From positions 558,001 through 622,000 of the forward strand of contig NZ_JAAHIH010000003.1 of assembly GCF_010671925.1 (NCBI RefSeq): a stretch of 64,000 nt of DNA, written 5' to 3'. Of this stretch, positions 35,844 to 45,387 are shown piece by piece. This DNA comes from Moorena sp. SIOASIH (GTDB taxonomy: Bacteria; Cyanobacteriota; Cyanobacteriia; Cyanobacteriales; Coleofasciculaceae). Numbering within the stretch: the first letter of the stretch is position 1; every line of letters begins with the position of its first letter. A model generated the notes under the pieces. The model searched no databases, was not told the origin of the DNA, and was given only the letters and a program-made list of their open reading frames with translations. A program made the translations under genes and the position numbers.

Positions 35844-38006
35844 CTAATTACTACTGGGCGATCGCATTGACAAACTAACGCGCTTTAGTTTTTCATTTAC
35901 TTCCATTACCCGCACCTTCACCACCTGTCCCACTTTGACTATCTGTTTGGGATCTTCTACAAACCGGTCAGCTAGTTGGGAGATATGCACTAACCCATCT
36001 TGATGCACGCCGATATCTACGAATGCTCCAAAGTTTACCACATTGGTGACAATTCCTTCTAATTCCATCCCAGGACTGAGGTCTTTGAGCTCATTTACTC
36101 CTTCTTTGAAGGTGGCGTACTTAAACTCAGCCCTGGGGTCTCGTCCTGGCTTTTCCAATTCCTGGATAATATCCTCTAGGGTTGGTAAGCCTATAGTATC
36201 TGTGACGTAACGGTTCAAATCTACTGATTTGAACCGCTCTGCTCCTTGGTTAATCTTGGCTAGAGGTAGCTGCAAATCCGATGCGATCGCTTTCACTACG
36301 GGATAACTCTCTGGATGCACAGCTGTGTTATCCAATGGGTTATCGCCGTTGCGAATCCTTAGGAATCCTGCTGACTGCTCAAAGGCTTTTGGCCCTAACT
36401 TTGGTACTTTAAGGATTTCCCGACGATTCCTGAATGCACCTTGCTGATTGCGATAGGTAACAATATTATTAGCAATGGTCGGGGTAATCCCAGAAACAAA
36501 GGTTAGCAGTTGAGCAGAAGCAGTGTTTAAATCTACTCCTACATAGTTTACACAACTTTCAACGGTGTCATCAAGTTTCTTTTTGAGTAATTTTTGATCA
36601 ACATCGTGTTGGTACTGTCCCACACCAATGGATTTAGGGTCAATCTTGACCAACTCTGCTAAGGGGTCTTGTAAGCGTCTGCCAATACTAATCGCTCCCC
36701 TGACTGTGACATCTAAATCCGGAAACTCCTCTCGTGCTAGCTCACTGGCGGAATAAATCGATGCCCCAGATTCATTCACCATTACTTTAATTGGTTTGCG
36801 CTCCATGGTTTTGAGGACTTCCGAGATAAACTCATCTGTCTCACGAGAGGCTGTACCGTTACCAATGGCAATCAGCTCGATCTGGTAGGTTTCGATTAAA
36901 TTCTTAATTGTTTTAGCAGCTTGTTCGCGCTTTTGGCTGCCTTGATGGGGAAACACTGCCTGGTATGTGATGTATTTAGCTGTCTCGTCCAGGATAGCCA
37001 CTTTACAACCAGTGCGGAAGCCTGGGTCTATCGCTAAGGTTGGCTTCATTCCTGCTGGAGCAGATAACAACAGTTCTCGGAGATTGGCTTCAAAGGTTTT
37101 AATGGACTCTGCATCAGCATAGGTTTTGCGATCGGCCCGTACTTCTGTAGTTAGGGAGGTTTTCATCAGCCGATTAAACCCATCTTTGAGCATGGTCTGG
37201 TAAAACTCTCGCAGTAGGGTAACCTTGGTGTGGATTTCCTCAGACTCTAGGTAGGACATCACATAGTCTTCATCAAAAGAGAGTTCCAGCTTTATTACTC
37301 CCTCAGCCTCACCCCTGAGCAGGGCTAACATATTGTGTGGCGCTACAGATTTCACGGGGATTTGGAACTCCCGGTACATTTCAAACTTAGTGGTACCTTC
37401 GGGATAATCCTTTTTAATCCGAGACACGAATACTCCCGATTTCAGGAAATAATCCCGTAAATAAGCTCGTAAGTGGGCTTTCTCAGCCACAGCTTCCGCT
37501 AATATATCAGAGGCACCTTGCAAAACGTCCTCTACCGTATTGAGCTTATGGTCTGGGGAAATGTATTTAGCGGCTTCTTCAGATAAGGATACTGATTTCA
37601 CTTCCGGAGTGTTCATCGACTCAATCCAGTCCGCTAAGGGTTCCAGTCCTTTCTCCCTGGCCATGGTTGCCCGAGTGCGTCGTTTGGGTTTATAGGGCAG
37701 GTAAAGGTCTTCCAATTCAGTCTTTTGCTGGCAAGCTTCGATCTTAGCCTTTAGTTCATCGGTGAGCTTACCAGCAGATGCGATCGCATTCAGAATTACT
37801 GACTTCCGTTGCTCAAGTTCCGTTAGATAAGTATGGCGCTCAGCTATAGTGCGTAGCTGAACTTCATCTAGAGAACCAGTCAGCTCTTTACGATAGCGAG
37901 CTATAAACGGAATAGTTGCCCCTTCAGCAAATAAAGACAGGGCATTCTCGATCTGAGTGGCACTTAACGAGAGTTCTTGGGCTAAGATTTGAGGAATAGT
38001 GGTCAT
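35844..38006 (-). CDS. tex: Tex-family RNA-binding transcription accessory protein
   Basis: 720 aa. Tex N-terminal helical domain (LSLFAEGATIPFIARYRKEL), YqgF/RuvC-like domain (LAIDPGFRTGCKVAILDETA), helix-hairpin-helix (LLTFVSGITPTIANNIVTYR) and C-terminal S1 domain (ELEGIVTNVVNFGAFVDIGV, HQDGLVH). Full length for the family. Tex acts in transcription termination/antitermination and RNA metabolism. No operon partner. Confidence 0.95.
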   Translation of the reverse strand: MTTIPQILAQELSLSATQIENALSLFAEGATIPFIARYRKELTGSLDEVQLRTIAERHTYLTELEQRKSVILNAIASAGKLTDELKAKIEACQQKTELEDLYLPYKPKRRTRATMAREKGLEPLADWIESMNTPEVKSVSLSEEAAKYISPDHKLNTVEDVLQGASDILAEAVAEKAHLRAYLRDYFLKSGVFVSRIKKDYPEGTTKFEMYREFQIPVKSVAPHNMLALLRGEAEGVIKLELSFDEDYVMSYLESEEIHTKVTLLREFYQTMLKDGFNRLMKTSLTTEVRADRKTYADAESIKTFEANLRELLLSAPAGMKPTLAIDPGFRTGCKVAILDETAKYITYQAVFPHQGSQKREQAAKTIKNLIETYQIELIAIGNGTASRETDEFISEVLKTMERKPIKVMVNESGASIYSASELAREEFPDLDVTVRGAISIGRRLQDPLAELVKIDPKSIGVGQYQHDVDQKLLKKKLDDTVESCVNYVGVDLNTASAQLLTFVSGITPTIANNIVTYRNQQGAFRNRREILKVPKLGPKAFEQSAGFLRIRNGDNPLDNTAVHPESYPVVKAIASDLQLPLAKINQGAERFKSVDLNRYVTDTIGLPTLEDIIQELEKPGRDPRAEFKYATFKEGVNELKDLSPGMELEGIVTNVVNFGAFVDIGVHQDGLVHISQLADRFVEDPKQIVKVGQVVKVRVMEVNEKLKRVSLSMRSPSSN

Positions 38007-38331
38007 GTTACCAGGAAAAGGGGAAATTTAAATAGCAAATTGAGAACGCTCTAACCATTAATAATTAACAATTAACGTTAGCTATCAGCTATCAGCTATC
38101 AGCTATCAGCTATCAGCTAATGTGGATCACAGGCTAGAAGCCTGTGCCACGTTACTTGAGGTGCTAGCAGGCACTTTAACTGCGCGGGGTCGGATGAGTA
38201 AAATGAGCAGGGATTTTAAAGCAGCCGTACCAGCCAGTAAGCTTATTTTCTACCTCCCGTTGATTAGCTGACTGCTGACGGCTGATAGCTGAATGCTTAC
38301 CAATTAACAGTTCAATTCACAACTAACAATT
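38007..38331. repeat. AGCTATC array and palindromes
   Basis: 38079-38119 holds AGCTATC units, followed by GTGGCACAGGCTT-like palindrome DNA and CTGACGG/CTGATAG units. No gene. Confidence 0.6.
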
Positions 38332-38796
38332 ATGGTTTCTAGCCTTGAAGTAATCAAACCTACCCTAAGTCCAGGTAGTCTCCGTCGAGTCCATCATATT
38401 GCTCTGAATGTGAAGGATATCCAAGCATCGCGCCACTTTTATGGTACAGTATTAGGTTTACATGAACTAACTGGGGAAGAAGTGCCCAGTACATTGCGAT
38501 CGCTAGTCGCAGCGGGAAAAGTCACTAACTTCGTCACCCCAGATGGCATTGTTGTGGATTTGTTTTCCGAGCCAGAGCTATCACCACCCGATCCAGACCC
38601 CCATCGTGGCTTTACTCGGGTGAATCATCTCGCCTTTGATATCGATCCTCAGTTATTTGACGAAGCTGTAGAAGTCCTAAAACAAAATCAAATTCCGATC
38701 GATCATGGTCCAGTAACTCGTCCTACCGGCAGAGGTATCTATTTTTATGACCCCGATGGATTTATGGTTGAAATTCGTTGTGATCCCATGGAATGA
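38332..38796 (+). CDS. VOC/glyoxalase-superfamily protein
   Basis: 154 aa. A paired beta-alpha-beta-beta-beta metal-site fold: RVHHIALNVKDIQASRHFYG (first His), DGIVVDLFSEPEL (Glu region), VNHLAFDID (second His) and IYFYDPDGFMVEIRCDP (Glu). Could be a dioxygenase, lyase or resistance protein; substrate not readable. All four candidate metal ligands appear present. Monocistronic. Confidence 0.83.
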   Translation: MVSSLEVIKPTLSPGSLRRVHHIALNVKDIQASRHFYGTVLGLHELTGEEVPSTLRSLVAAGKVTNFVTPDGIVVDLFSEPELSPPDPDPHRGFTRVNHLAFDIDPQLFDEAVEVLKQNQIPIDHGPVTRPTGRGIYFYDPDGFMVEIRCDPME

Positions 38797-38926
38797 GACG
38801 TAAGCAGTCAGCCGTCAGCCGTCAGCCGTCAGCCTTGGCAAAACGTTAATAGCTGATAACTGATAGCTGATAACTGATAATTGATAGCTGATAGCTGATA
38901 GCTGATAGCTGATAGCTTTAAAATTT
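38797..38926. repeat. CAGCCGT and AGCTGAT arrays
   Basis: CAGCCGT units at 38810-38835 and AGCTGAT/AACTGAT units at 38850-38917. Confidence 0.65.
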
Positions 38927-39394
38927 CTAACGTAAAGACCGCTGCTTCTTTTCAAAATACTGTTGATGATAGTCATCAGCTAAATAATAGTCGGAAGCTG
39001 GCTTAATTTCGGTAACAATATCCTTATCAAATTTACCAGAAACTTGCAGCTTTTGTTTTGACCGTCTTGCCAGCACTTCTTGTTCCTGATTGTGGAAAAA
39101 TATCACGGATCGATACTGTTCTCCTCGATCAGGACCTTGGCGGTTCAATGTAGTAGGGTCATGGATAGACCAAAATACTTCAAGTAATTGTTCATAGCTG
39201 ACTTTTTCCGGGTCATACTCCACCTGTGCCACTTCCGCGTGACCCGTTATTCTTGATAGTACATCAAGATAACATGGGTTAGGAAAATGTCCGCCCATAT
39301 AACCAACAGAAGTTGAAACTACTCCCTTCACTTTCCGAAATGCTGCTTCTACTCCCCAGAAACAACCACCACCAAATGTCGCTTTTTCCATCAT
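38927..39394 (-). CDS. msrA: Peptide-methionine (S)-S-oxide reductase
   Basis: 155 aa. Catalytic Cys in GGGCFWGVEAAF near the N-terminus, then VGYMGGHFPNPCYLDV, TGHAEVAQVEYDP, FWSIHDPTT and the PDRGEQYRSVIFFH block. It repairs oxidised methionine. The C-terminal tail (HQQYFEKKQRSL) lacks the resolving Cys pair found in some MsrA types, as in several short bacterial forms. Confidence 0.95.
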   Translation of the reverse strand: MMEKATFGGGCFWGVEAAFRKVKGVVSTSVGYMGGHFPNPCYLDVLSRITGHAEVAQVEYDPEKVSYEQLLEVFWSIHDPTTLNRQGPDRGEQYRSVIFFHNQEQEVLARRSKQKLQVSGKFDKDIVTEIKPASDYYLADDYHQQYFEKKQRSLR

Positions 39395-39703
39395 TGTTAC
39401 GTAGTTATTGATAAATCATTGGTCAGGTTTTACTAATTATATAATAGTTGTTAATTTTTGAGGCAGTAGGGAGTAGGGAGTAGGGAGTAGGGAGTAGGGA
39501 GTAGGGAGTAGGGAGTAGGGAGTAGGGAGTAGGGAGTAGGGAGTAGGGAGTAGGGAATCGGGAATCGGGAATCGGTAAAAAATAATGTGTATATTATTAG
39601 GATATAAAATGATAGCTCATAGCTGATATTTTTAACCCTAAACTATACCCCCTATCAGAAAATATATTATTTGTAACAAAATGTTTAAATATTAAAAATA
39701 GTC
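39395..39703. repeat. (GTAGGGA)n array and AT-rich spacer
   Basis: 39466-39556 is about 13 tandem GTAGGGA units followed by GAATCGG units to 39575. The rest is AT-rich. Confidence 0.8.
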
Positions 39704-39731
39704 TTGACTTTTTTCGAGATATTAGTAATAA
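39704..39731 (+). promoter_or_regulatory. Sigma70-type promoter shared with the 7.7-kb locus
   Basis: -35 TTGACT (39704-39709), 16-bp spacer beginning TTTTTCGAG, -10 TAATAA (39726-39731). The same -35/TTTTTCGAG/-10 block occurs at 7719-7747. Confidence 0.6.
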
Positions 39732-39768
39732 TAAAAATGTCTGATATTTCGATAAGATTTCTGGACAA

Positions 39769-39807
39769 AAAGCCGCGCTTCTCGCATGCAGGCCAAAGCG
39801 CGGCTTT
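39769..39807 (+). promoter_or_regulatory. Strong GC-rich leader hairpin
   Basis: AAAGCCGCGCTT (39769-39780) and AAGCGCGGCTTT (39796-39807) form a perfect 12-bp stem with a 15-nt loop ending in T residues, 35 bp before the ATG. It looks like a terminator/attenuator placed in the leader. Confidence 0.7.
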
Positions 39808-39842
39808 ATCCCCAGGCACAAGCTATGTGTGAGGTAATTCCC

Positions 39843-40241
39843 ATGATGCCAGACAAACGGTCAGTAGATCATCTGGTTTACTGTCAGCGAGCCCTAGACC
39901 GGCTTGCCCAAATTGCTGAGAGCCAATCTAGACGGGAAGATTCCTATCTTTCTGCCATGACTGAGCGAGAGGAAATCTTGATTAACCTATACAGCAACTG
40001 CCGACTTTCCATGACCCCCCAGGCGTTTTACCGGAAATGGCCAGTGAATCAAGCAGATATGGGTAAGATCTGCTGCCGCTCAAGTTACGCCGTCAACCGG
40101 TGGCTGGCCCAAGGTGCTCGCTATAGATCTCCCAGTTCCGATTCCTTACATCATCTTGCGTTAATGGATTTCCTTTTGGAGAATTTCGAGGCAATTCCCA
40201 AGGAGTTATTGAATCAACTTTGCTCGAAAGTTGTTCGGTAA
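39843..40241 (+). CDS. Hairpin-leader gene: conserved hypothetical, HTH-like C-terminus
   Basis: 132 aa from ATG 39843 (GAGGTAATTCCC upstream); an ATG at 39786 lies inside the hairpin and is rejected. Sequence MMPDKRSVDHLVYCQRALDR, then TEREEILINLYSNCRLSMTP and the segment QADMGKICCRSSYAVNRWLA, which has helix-turn-helix spacing. I cannot name a family; a DNA-binding or phage-like regulator is plausible. The stub at 7843 shares promoter, hairpin and the first codons. Confidence 0.6.
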   Translation: MMPDKRSVDHLVYCQRALDRLAQIAESQSRREDSYLSAMTEREEILINLYSNCRLSMTPQAFYRKWPVNQADMGKICCRSSYAVNRWLAQGARYRSPSSDSLHHLALMDFLLENFEAIPKELLNQLCSKVVR

Positions 40242-40664
40242 AGGGGTGTTGTCTGTTAGAATTAAGAATTAAGAATTTAGAATTTAGAATTAAGAATGGT
40301 GAATGGTGAATTAAGAATGGTGAATGGTGAATTCTAAATTAGACCTCTTGCATAAGTCTCATAAACCGTGGGTGTTGACAAGGCAAAAGGGATAGATTTT
40401 GATTTCATATTTATTTTTGCAAGAGGTCTATTCTAAATTCTAAATTCTACATTCTAAATTCTAAATTCTACATTCTAAATTCTACATTCTAAATTCTACA
40501 TTCTACATTCTACATTCTAAATTCTACATTCTACATTCTACATTCTACATTCTACGGCTCTCCCGGCTTTGCGGTGATAAGGCAAGCTTATATTACGTAA
40601 TTCCGCCAGTTCCAGCCACGTTGATTGTCGATTTTGTGCCTTTTGATACGTTTTTAACCACAGA
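40242..40664. repeat. (ATTCTAA/ATTCTAC)n and AATTTAG arrays with a nested MITE
   Basis: 40258-40330 is AATTTAG/AATGGTG-type heptamer DNA and 40431-40556 is ATTCTAA/ATTCTAC heptamers. The 91-bp MITE lies between. 40557-40664 has no gene. Confidence 0.7.
40340..40430. mobile_element. 91-bp MITE (TAGACCTCTTGCA ends)
   Basis: TAGACCTCTTGCA at 40340-40352 and TGCAAGAGGTCTA at 40418-40430 are perfect 13-bp inverted ends. The terminal TA pair may be the duplicated target, as in IS630/Tc1-type elements. It is inserted in the ATTCTAA array. One end of a relative lies at 42314-42370. Confidence 0.7.
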
Positions 40665-41936
40665 TCAGGGAGAGCCTATCTTTTTAAAAATTGCTTGAGT
40701 TTCTATATTCACTCTCTGAATTAACTGATTTTGATTTTTGTAGTAGTTAATCTGCTTTAGAGGTGGCATAAAAAAGCTTTTTGTATTGTTGAAACTATGT
40801 TCAAGAAGCTGGGAGTAATTTCTTAGTCTCTGTTGATCGAGCTGATCTAGTTTATAAAAATTTTCCATGTTTTTATAACTTTCAATAATATTCTCTTTCT
40901 GCAGAATTATTTTTTTGTATTGTTCTGGAAAATGCTTTTTACATACAAATAAAAAGGCATCAAATATCTGTGAAACCATATTTTCAATTTTAGAATCAAT
41001 CTGAGGTACATGTTCTTTTATGCCTAGATTAACATCACGGATTGGAATGCCCTTCCCCAGGACAAAAAAGTTGATTGCTGTTTCAATTCCATATGCTGTT
41101 GGAAATGTAATAGATTCAATAATATTTTTAGGGATGATGAATTCACCACTTAAAGGATATTTAGGACAAGCTTTACCAAAATCATCAATGCCACAGTTAA
41201 AAAGAGATCTATGTAAATTATGAAAGGCAAGTCTACTAGCTCTGCCACTAATAGTGTAACCATCTGAAGAAACGTCGCCAAGTATTTTATTGGGATATTT
41301 ACATTTTTGATAGTGAGAAGTTACAAAGCAATCGTTATCTGCCGATAGAAAAGCTTTGAGAAGCTTAAATAAAAACAGAGCATTGTACTGTTTTATATCG
41401 CAGTCACTGAATGCAATATTATACGCTTTAGACAAAGCAATACCTTGATACATCCCAGACCCTTTACCATCCAAGGTCTGGTTTAAAGGTATACTACTTT
41501 CTAAACTGCTAAATAGCAAAGAATTAAATTCAGGTTTCCTACGAATCTGACTAATTCTGACATTTTTTTGGCGTTCTATAATACTTAAATCAAGACCCAG
41601 ATCTAAAATAGCTTCTTTTATTGCTTTTGCCGCTAAGTATCCGCTATTAACAAATGTGTCATCATCAGGATGAGAAGCATCAACTAAAATCAACTCGGAA
41701 ATAGGGCTAATATGAGCAATTTCAGAAAAAGAATATCTACTTGTGAGCTTTGAAATAGTATAAGAGCCATATAAATAGTATATAGCAGTCTTACAAACTC
41801 CAGCAATACGGTCTTCGTTCTTTACTGGTAATATCAAAGCAATAGAGTTTTTATTATTTTTTTGCTTCAGTTCAACAAGCTCTAAAATTAAGGATTCTAA
41901 ATCACGATTTGAATCAGTATATTCGATGGTTTCCAT
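40665..41936 (-). CDS. GT-A glycosyltransferase, GT81/glucosyl-3-phosphoglycerate-synthase-like
   Basis: 423 aa from ATG 41936 with AAAGGAAA upstream; an extra 12 codons lie upstream in frame. ALILPVKNEDR is the N-terminal nucleotide-sugar strand, GSGMYQGIALSKAYNIAFSD and CDIKQY give the Asp-x-Asp-like metal site, and YPLSGEFIIPKNI with FPTAYGIETAINFFVLGKG matches the acceptor loop of GpgS/mannosylglycerate synthase-type enzymes. Possibly makes glucosyl- or mannosyl-glycerate solutes for salt tolerance. The family call is moderate and the acceptor uncertain. Confidence 0.7.
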   Translation of the reverse strand: METIEYTDSNRDLESLILELVELKQKNNKNSIALILPVKNEDRIAGVCKTAIYYLYGSYTISKLTSRYSFSEIAHISPISELILVDASHPDDDTFVNSGYLAAKAIKEAILDLGLDLSIIERQKNVRISQIRRKPEFNSLLFSSLESSIPLNQTLDGKGSGMYQGIALSKAYNIAFSDCDIKQYNALFLFKLLKAFLSADNDCFVTSHYQKCKYPNKILGDVSSDGYTISGRASRLAFHNLHRSLFNCGIDDFGKACPKYPLSGEFIIPKNIIESITFPTAYGIETAINFFVLGKGIPIRDVNLGIKEHVPQIDSKIENMVSQIFDAFLFVCKKHFPEQYKKIILQKENIIESYKNMENFYKLDQLDQQRLRNYSQLLEHSFNNTKSFFMPPLKQINYYKNQNQLIQRVNIETQAIFKKIGSP

Positions 41937-42908
41937 AGCTTTTATTTCCTTTAAGCAACTGAATGGTATCATTAAATGCAGAAATATTGAATCTTGACAT
42001 AAAACTTTACATTCAACTATCCCTCTTCTGTCAAACTGGGGTCAAACCCTGAGGGGGTGACATGAGCCCTGAAAAGTTTACTATATAAGGCTTTGAGACC
42101 AATGATTTTATTCAAGATTAAGAATTAAGAATTAAGAATTTAGAATTAAGAATTTAGAATTAAGAATTAAGAATTAAGAATTAAGAATTAAGAATTAAGA
42201 ATTTAGAATTAAGAATTTAGAATTAAGAATTAAGAATTAAGAATTAAGAATTAAGAATTAAGAATTAAGAATTAAGAATTAAGAATTAAGAATTAAGAAT
42301 GGTTAATTAAAAATTAGACCTCTTGCATCTCATCAACCTTGATGAAGACAAGGCAAAAGGTATAAATTTTGATTTAAGCACCTAAACAAAATTAATTTAC
42401 TACTACCAATCTCTGTACCCCTTACATCGTAATGCTTTGAGTTTTGAAAAATGTGTAATTAATTTTGTGCACCTGCTTATATACATTGGGTGCATCTCAT
42501 TTTTGCTGTTTGATTCGGTGGTGCGTTACGGGGCGGACTTTCCCAAAGCTGTCTACGAGCTGGAAAATGACGGCGAGCCGCCCCTAACGCACCCTACGTA
42601 ATATTTTCAAATATGAGATGCACCCTATACATTCTAAATTCTACATTCTAAATTCTAAATTCTAAATTCTAAATTCTAAATTCTAAATTCTAAATTCTAC
42701 ATTCTACATTCTACATTCTACATTCTACATTCTACATTCTACATTCTACATTCTACATTCTACATTCTACATTCTACATTCTACATTCTACATTCTACAT
42801 TCTACATTCTACATTCTACATTCTACATTCTACATTCTACATTCTACATTCTACATTCTACATTCTACATTCTACATTCTTAATTCTACATTCTTAATTC
42901 TTAATTCC
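41937..42908. repeat. Long heptamer arrays: (AATTAAG)n, palindromic GGTGCGTTACGG repeat, (ATTCTAC)n
   Basis: 42116-42300 is about 26 AATTAAG/AATTTAG units. 42310-42370 has one end of the TAGACCTCTTGCA MITE. 42520-42593 is the GGTGCGTTACGG...CCTAACGCACC palindrome. 42633-42905 is about 38 ATTCTAA/ATTCTAC units that run to the stop of the next gene. 41980-42110 shows nothing. Confidence 0.85.
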
Positions 42909-43199
42909 CTAGCCTATTTGCGTCATTTCATTGAAACTGAATTCCTCAACCGCGCCATCAGTTGCAGCCATGTAATCCTTCAGGTGCTGGGCACCCATAT
43001 GCTTCTGCCACAGCTCACGGGATTCCCAATTTTCAAAAAACATAAAGTGAGCTGGATTTTCATTGTTCTGATGCAAATCGTATTGCAAGCAGCCCTCTTC
43101 AGCACGAGTGATGTCGATCAACTTTTTAAGCTCAGTCTTTACCAGGTCAATTTTGTCATCTTTAGCTGTGATATGAGCAACAAGAGTCAATTTAGCCAT
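42909..43199 (-). CDS. ABM-domain putative quinol monooxygenase
   Basis: 96 aa, antibiotic-biosynthesis-monooxygenase fold: LTLVAHITAKDDKIDLVKTE, EEGCLQYDLHQNNENPAHFM, FFENWESRELWQKHM and HLKDYMAA. Such small ferredoxin-like dimers oxidise quinols or other aromatics without cofactors (YgiN-like). Its neighbour 366 bp upstream on the same strand is a quinone-reductase-like dehydrogenase, so a shared quinone-detoxifying role is plausible though not shown. Confidence 0.88.
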   Translation of the reverse strand: MAKLTLVAHITAKDDKIDLVKTELKKLIDITRAEEGCLQYDLHQNNENPAHFMFFENWESRELWQKHMGAQHLKDYMAATDGAVEEFSFNEMTQIG

Positions 43200-43564
43200 G
43201 TTTTTGTTTCCTTCGTTTTAGTTATTTTCAGTCTTTAAAAATTGAAAATATGATGTAAGTATTCAGCTATCAGCTATCAGCTATCAGCTATCAGCTATCA
43301 GCTATCAGCTATCAGCTATCAGCTATCAGCTATCAGCTATCAGCTATCAGCTATCAGCTATCAGCTATCAGCTATCAGCGGTCAGCGATTAGCGCTAGGC
43401 GCACGCTACTTGAGGTGCTACAGATGGTGCTTTTGAATAAAACAGGTAAGCATTGGAATAATGCTGAGTTACCTTAGCTGACGGCTGACGGCTGACGGCT
43501 GACGGCTGACGGCTGAATGCTTACAATCTGATCGCGATAACTTGCCACCGTTGGCTATGCTCTC
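43200..43564. repeat. (AGCTATC)n array, longest of its type here
   Basis: 43264-43379 is about 16 tandem AGCTATC units; CTGACGG units follow at 43479-43515. Between them lies GGCGCACGCTACTTGAGGTG palindrome DNA. Confidence 0.85.
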
Positions 43565-44572
43565 TTAATTAAAACCGTCGAGTACATTTTTGCCAATGGC
43601 ACGACCGCTCTCTTGCTGCGAATGAGCAGTCTTGAGGGTTTCCACACTGATTTTCCCGAGATTGTTGGTCACGGTGGAAATTAGTGTGCCATCGTCAATG
43701 AGCTCCGACACCCGATTCAGCAATTCATGCTGTTTTTCGATGTCCTCCGTTTGAAACATCGAGCGAGTAAACATGAATTCCCAGCTGAAGCTTAGGGCTT
43801 TGGGTTTGATCAATTTCATGTCTAGGGATTGAGGGTCATCAATTAGTGCGATATGACCGCGAGGCTTGATCAGCTCGATGATGCCAGGAAAATGTCCGTC
43901 TGATCCTGAAAGGGAAGCAACGTAGCGGGGCTCTAGTCCCAATTCCTTGACTTGATCAACAAGGGACTGGCGGTGATTGATCACATGGTCGGCACCCATC
44001 TTTTGAACCCACTCGATGGTTTCCGGACGAGATGCAGTTGCGATCGCAGTCAACCCGGTGAGTTTCTTGGCAAGTTGAATCAGGATTGACCCAACACCTC
44101 CTGCGCCACCGATAATCAGTATACTCTCGCCCTTGCCTTCTCCTTCTTTGACCCCGAGGCAGTCGAACAGGATTTCCCAGGCAGTAATAGAGGTCAGTGG
44201 AAAACCAGCTGCTTCCGCAAAGCCCAGGGATTTGGGCTTTTTCCCGACAATCCGCTCATCAACGGCATGGAGCTCGGAGTTGGTGCCCGGTCGAGTGATA
44301 TCACCCGCATAATAGACTTCATCACCAACTTTAAATTTGCTGACATCGCTGCCAACTTCTCGAACAACACCTGCGGCATCATAGCCAATGACCTTGGTGC
44401 CCTTTTCCGGTGCCATCTTGGCGCGCACTTTCACGTCCACAGGATTGACCGAAATTCCCCGAACCTCTACCAACAGGTCATGTGGCCCTAATTCCGGCGT
44501 TTCGGTTTCAAATTCGATCAGCGCGTCTGGTGCAGTGATTGGTCCAGCCTGATTATATCCTATGGCTTTCAT
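43565..44572 (-). CDS. Zinc-type alcohol dehydrogenase / quinone oxidoreductase family protein
   Basis: 335 aa MDR-superfamily member. GroES-like N-terminus ([34 protein letters not shown]), NADPH-binding [20 protein letters not shown], and IAYASLSG-type region [15 protein letters not shown]. The structural and catalytic zinc Cys residues are absent, so it belongs to the zinc-free ZADH/quinone reductase group (YhdH/QOR-like) that reduces quinones or enones with NADPH. Confidence 0.88.
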   Translation of the reverse strand: MKAIGYNQAGPITAPDALIEFETETPELGPHDLLVEVRGISVNPVDVKVRAKMAPEKGTKVIGYDAAGVVREVGSDVSKFKVGDEVYYAGDITRPGTNSELHAVDERIVGKKPKSLGFAEAAGFPLTSITAWEILFDCLGVKEGEGKGESILIIGGAGGVGSILIQLAKKLTGLTAIATASRPETIEWVQKMGADHVINHRQSLVDQVKELGLEPRYVASLSGSDGHFPGIIELIKPRGHIALIDDPQSLDMKLIKPKALSFSWEFMFTRSMFQTEDIEKQHELLNRVSELIDDGTLISTVTNNLGKISVETLKTAHSQQESGRAIGKNVLDGFN

Positions 44573-44969
44573 ATCTTGGTTTTCCTTTTTTGATCAATGC
44601 CGCCGATTCGATTGTATAGTGGTTTTTGGTTTAAAATTGCTGCACTGCCCACCCTACATCAACTTATGGGGAAAACCATGATATGTACATTTTTGTTAGG
44701 TGATTCAGGATTTACTCCTCCAGCACCTGAAGTGAAGCAGGGATCACAGTTGCTGGAGTTTTGCGATTGGCCTTTGGGCCACGCTACGCGAACGCATCCT
44801 TCTCCTCTACCAGATGTTCGTGATGGGAGCTGCTATAACAACTGAAACTATCAACAAGATTGGTGTGTCCAGTAACCGATATACCGAATCAAAAACTGCT
44901 GTATAAACCATATAATTATTACAGACTCCTAGCTTTTATACTGAAACCATTGATAATCCAGGAGATACC
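44573..44969. other. Spacer upstream of the NLR-like pair
   Basis: It has a CTGCACTGCCCACCCTAC repeat end (44639-44659) and a GGCCTTTGGGCCACGCTACG palindrome at about 44767. The last 100 bp are AT-rich with GGAG at 44961, the ribosome-binding site for GTG 44970. No gene; the 82-aa ORF is repeat and spacer DNA. Confidence 0.5.
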
Positions 44970-45365
44970 GTGTCACAAGCCCCTAAGAAATATGACTTTA
45001 GACAAGCCCAATTTGCTGGTGGATTTATAGATGCTGCTGATAGCTTTCATGCACATCAGATCGGTGGCAATATCAATATTAATAATTATGCTCCAGAGCA
45101 AAGACAAAACCTAGCGGATGCAGCAGCAGAAATTCAGGAGCTTTTGCAGCAACTACAGCAAATTTATCCCAAGGCAACGAAAATTGAAAAACAGAGTGCT
45201 TTAGCTGTAACGCTTCAACAAGCAATTAAGCAAAACCCAACATTCAAGACAAGGCTACGTAATGCCCTAAAAGAAGGGGGAATCGAAGCCCTGAAGGTGT
45301 TGTTTGCCCCGATTGGTATTCCCATTGAAATGGTTAAAGGTTGGATTGAGGCGGAAGCTGAGTAA
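44970..45365 (+). CDS. Small helical protein sharing a Gly/Asn-rich N-terminal motif with the adjacent NACHT protein
   Basis: 131 aa, GTG start with GGAG 5 nt upstream. Residues 14-41 are QFAGGFIDAADSFHAHQIGG followed by NININNY, nearly the same as residues 17-43 of the next protein. QIGGN(I/V)N-type cores resemble RHIM-like amyloid signalling motifs known from NLR-linked bacterial proteins. The rest is helical: a Leu/Gln-rich coiled segment (IQELLQQLQQIYPKATKIEK) and a C-terminal amphipathic stretch ALKVLFAPIGIPIEMVKGWI that could bind membranes. It is 22 bp upstream of the NACHT gene, in one operon. Effector role is inference. Confidence 0.75.
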   Translation: MSQAPKKYDFRQAQFAGGFIDAADSFHAHQIGGNININNYAPEQRQNLADAAAEIQELLQQLQQIYPKATKIEKQSALAVTLQQAIKQNPTFKTRLRNALKEGGIEALKVLFAPIGIPIEMVKGWIEAEAE

Positions 45366-45387
45366 CGAGCAGTATCGGTAGATACCC

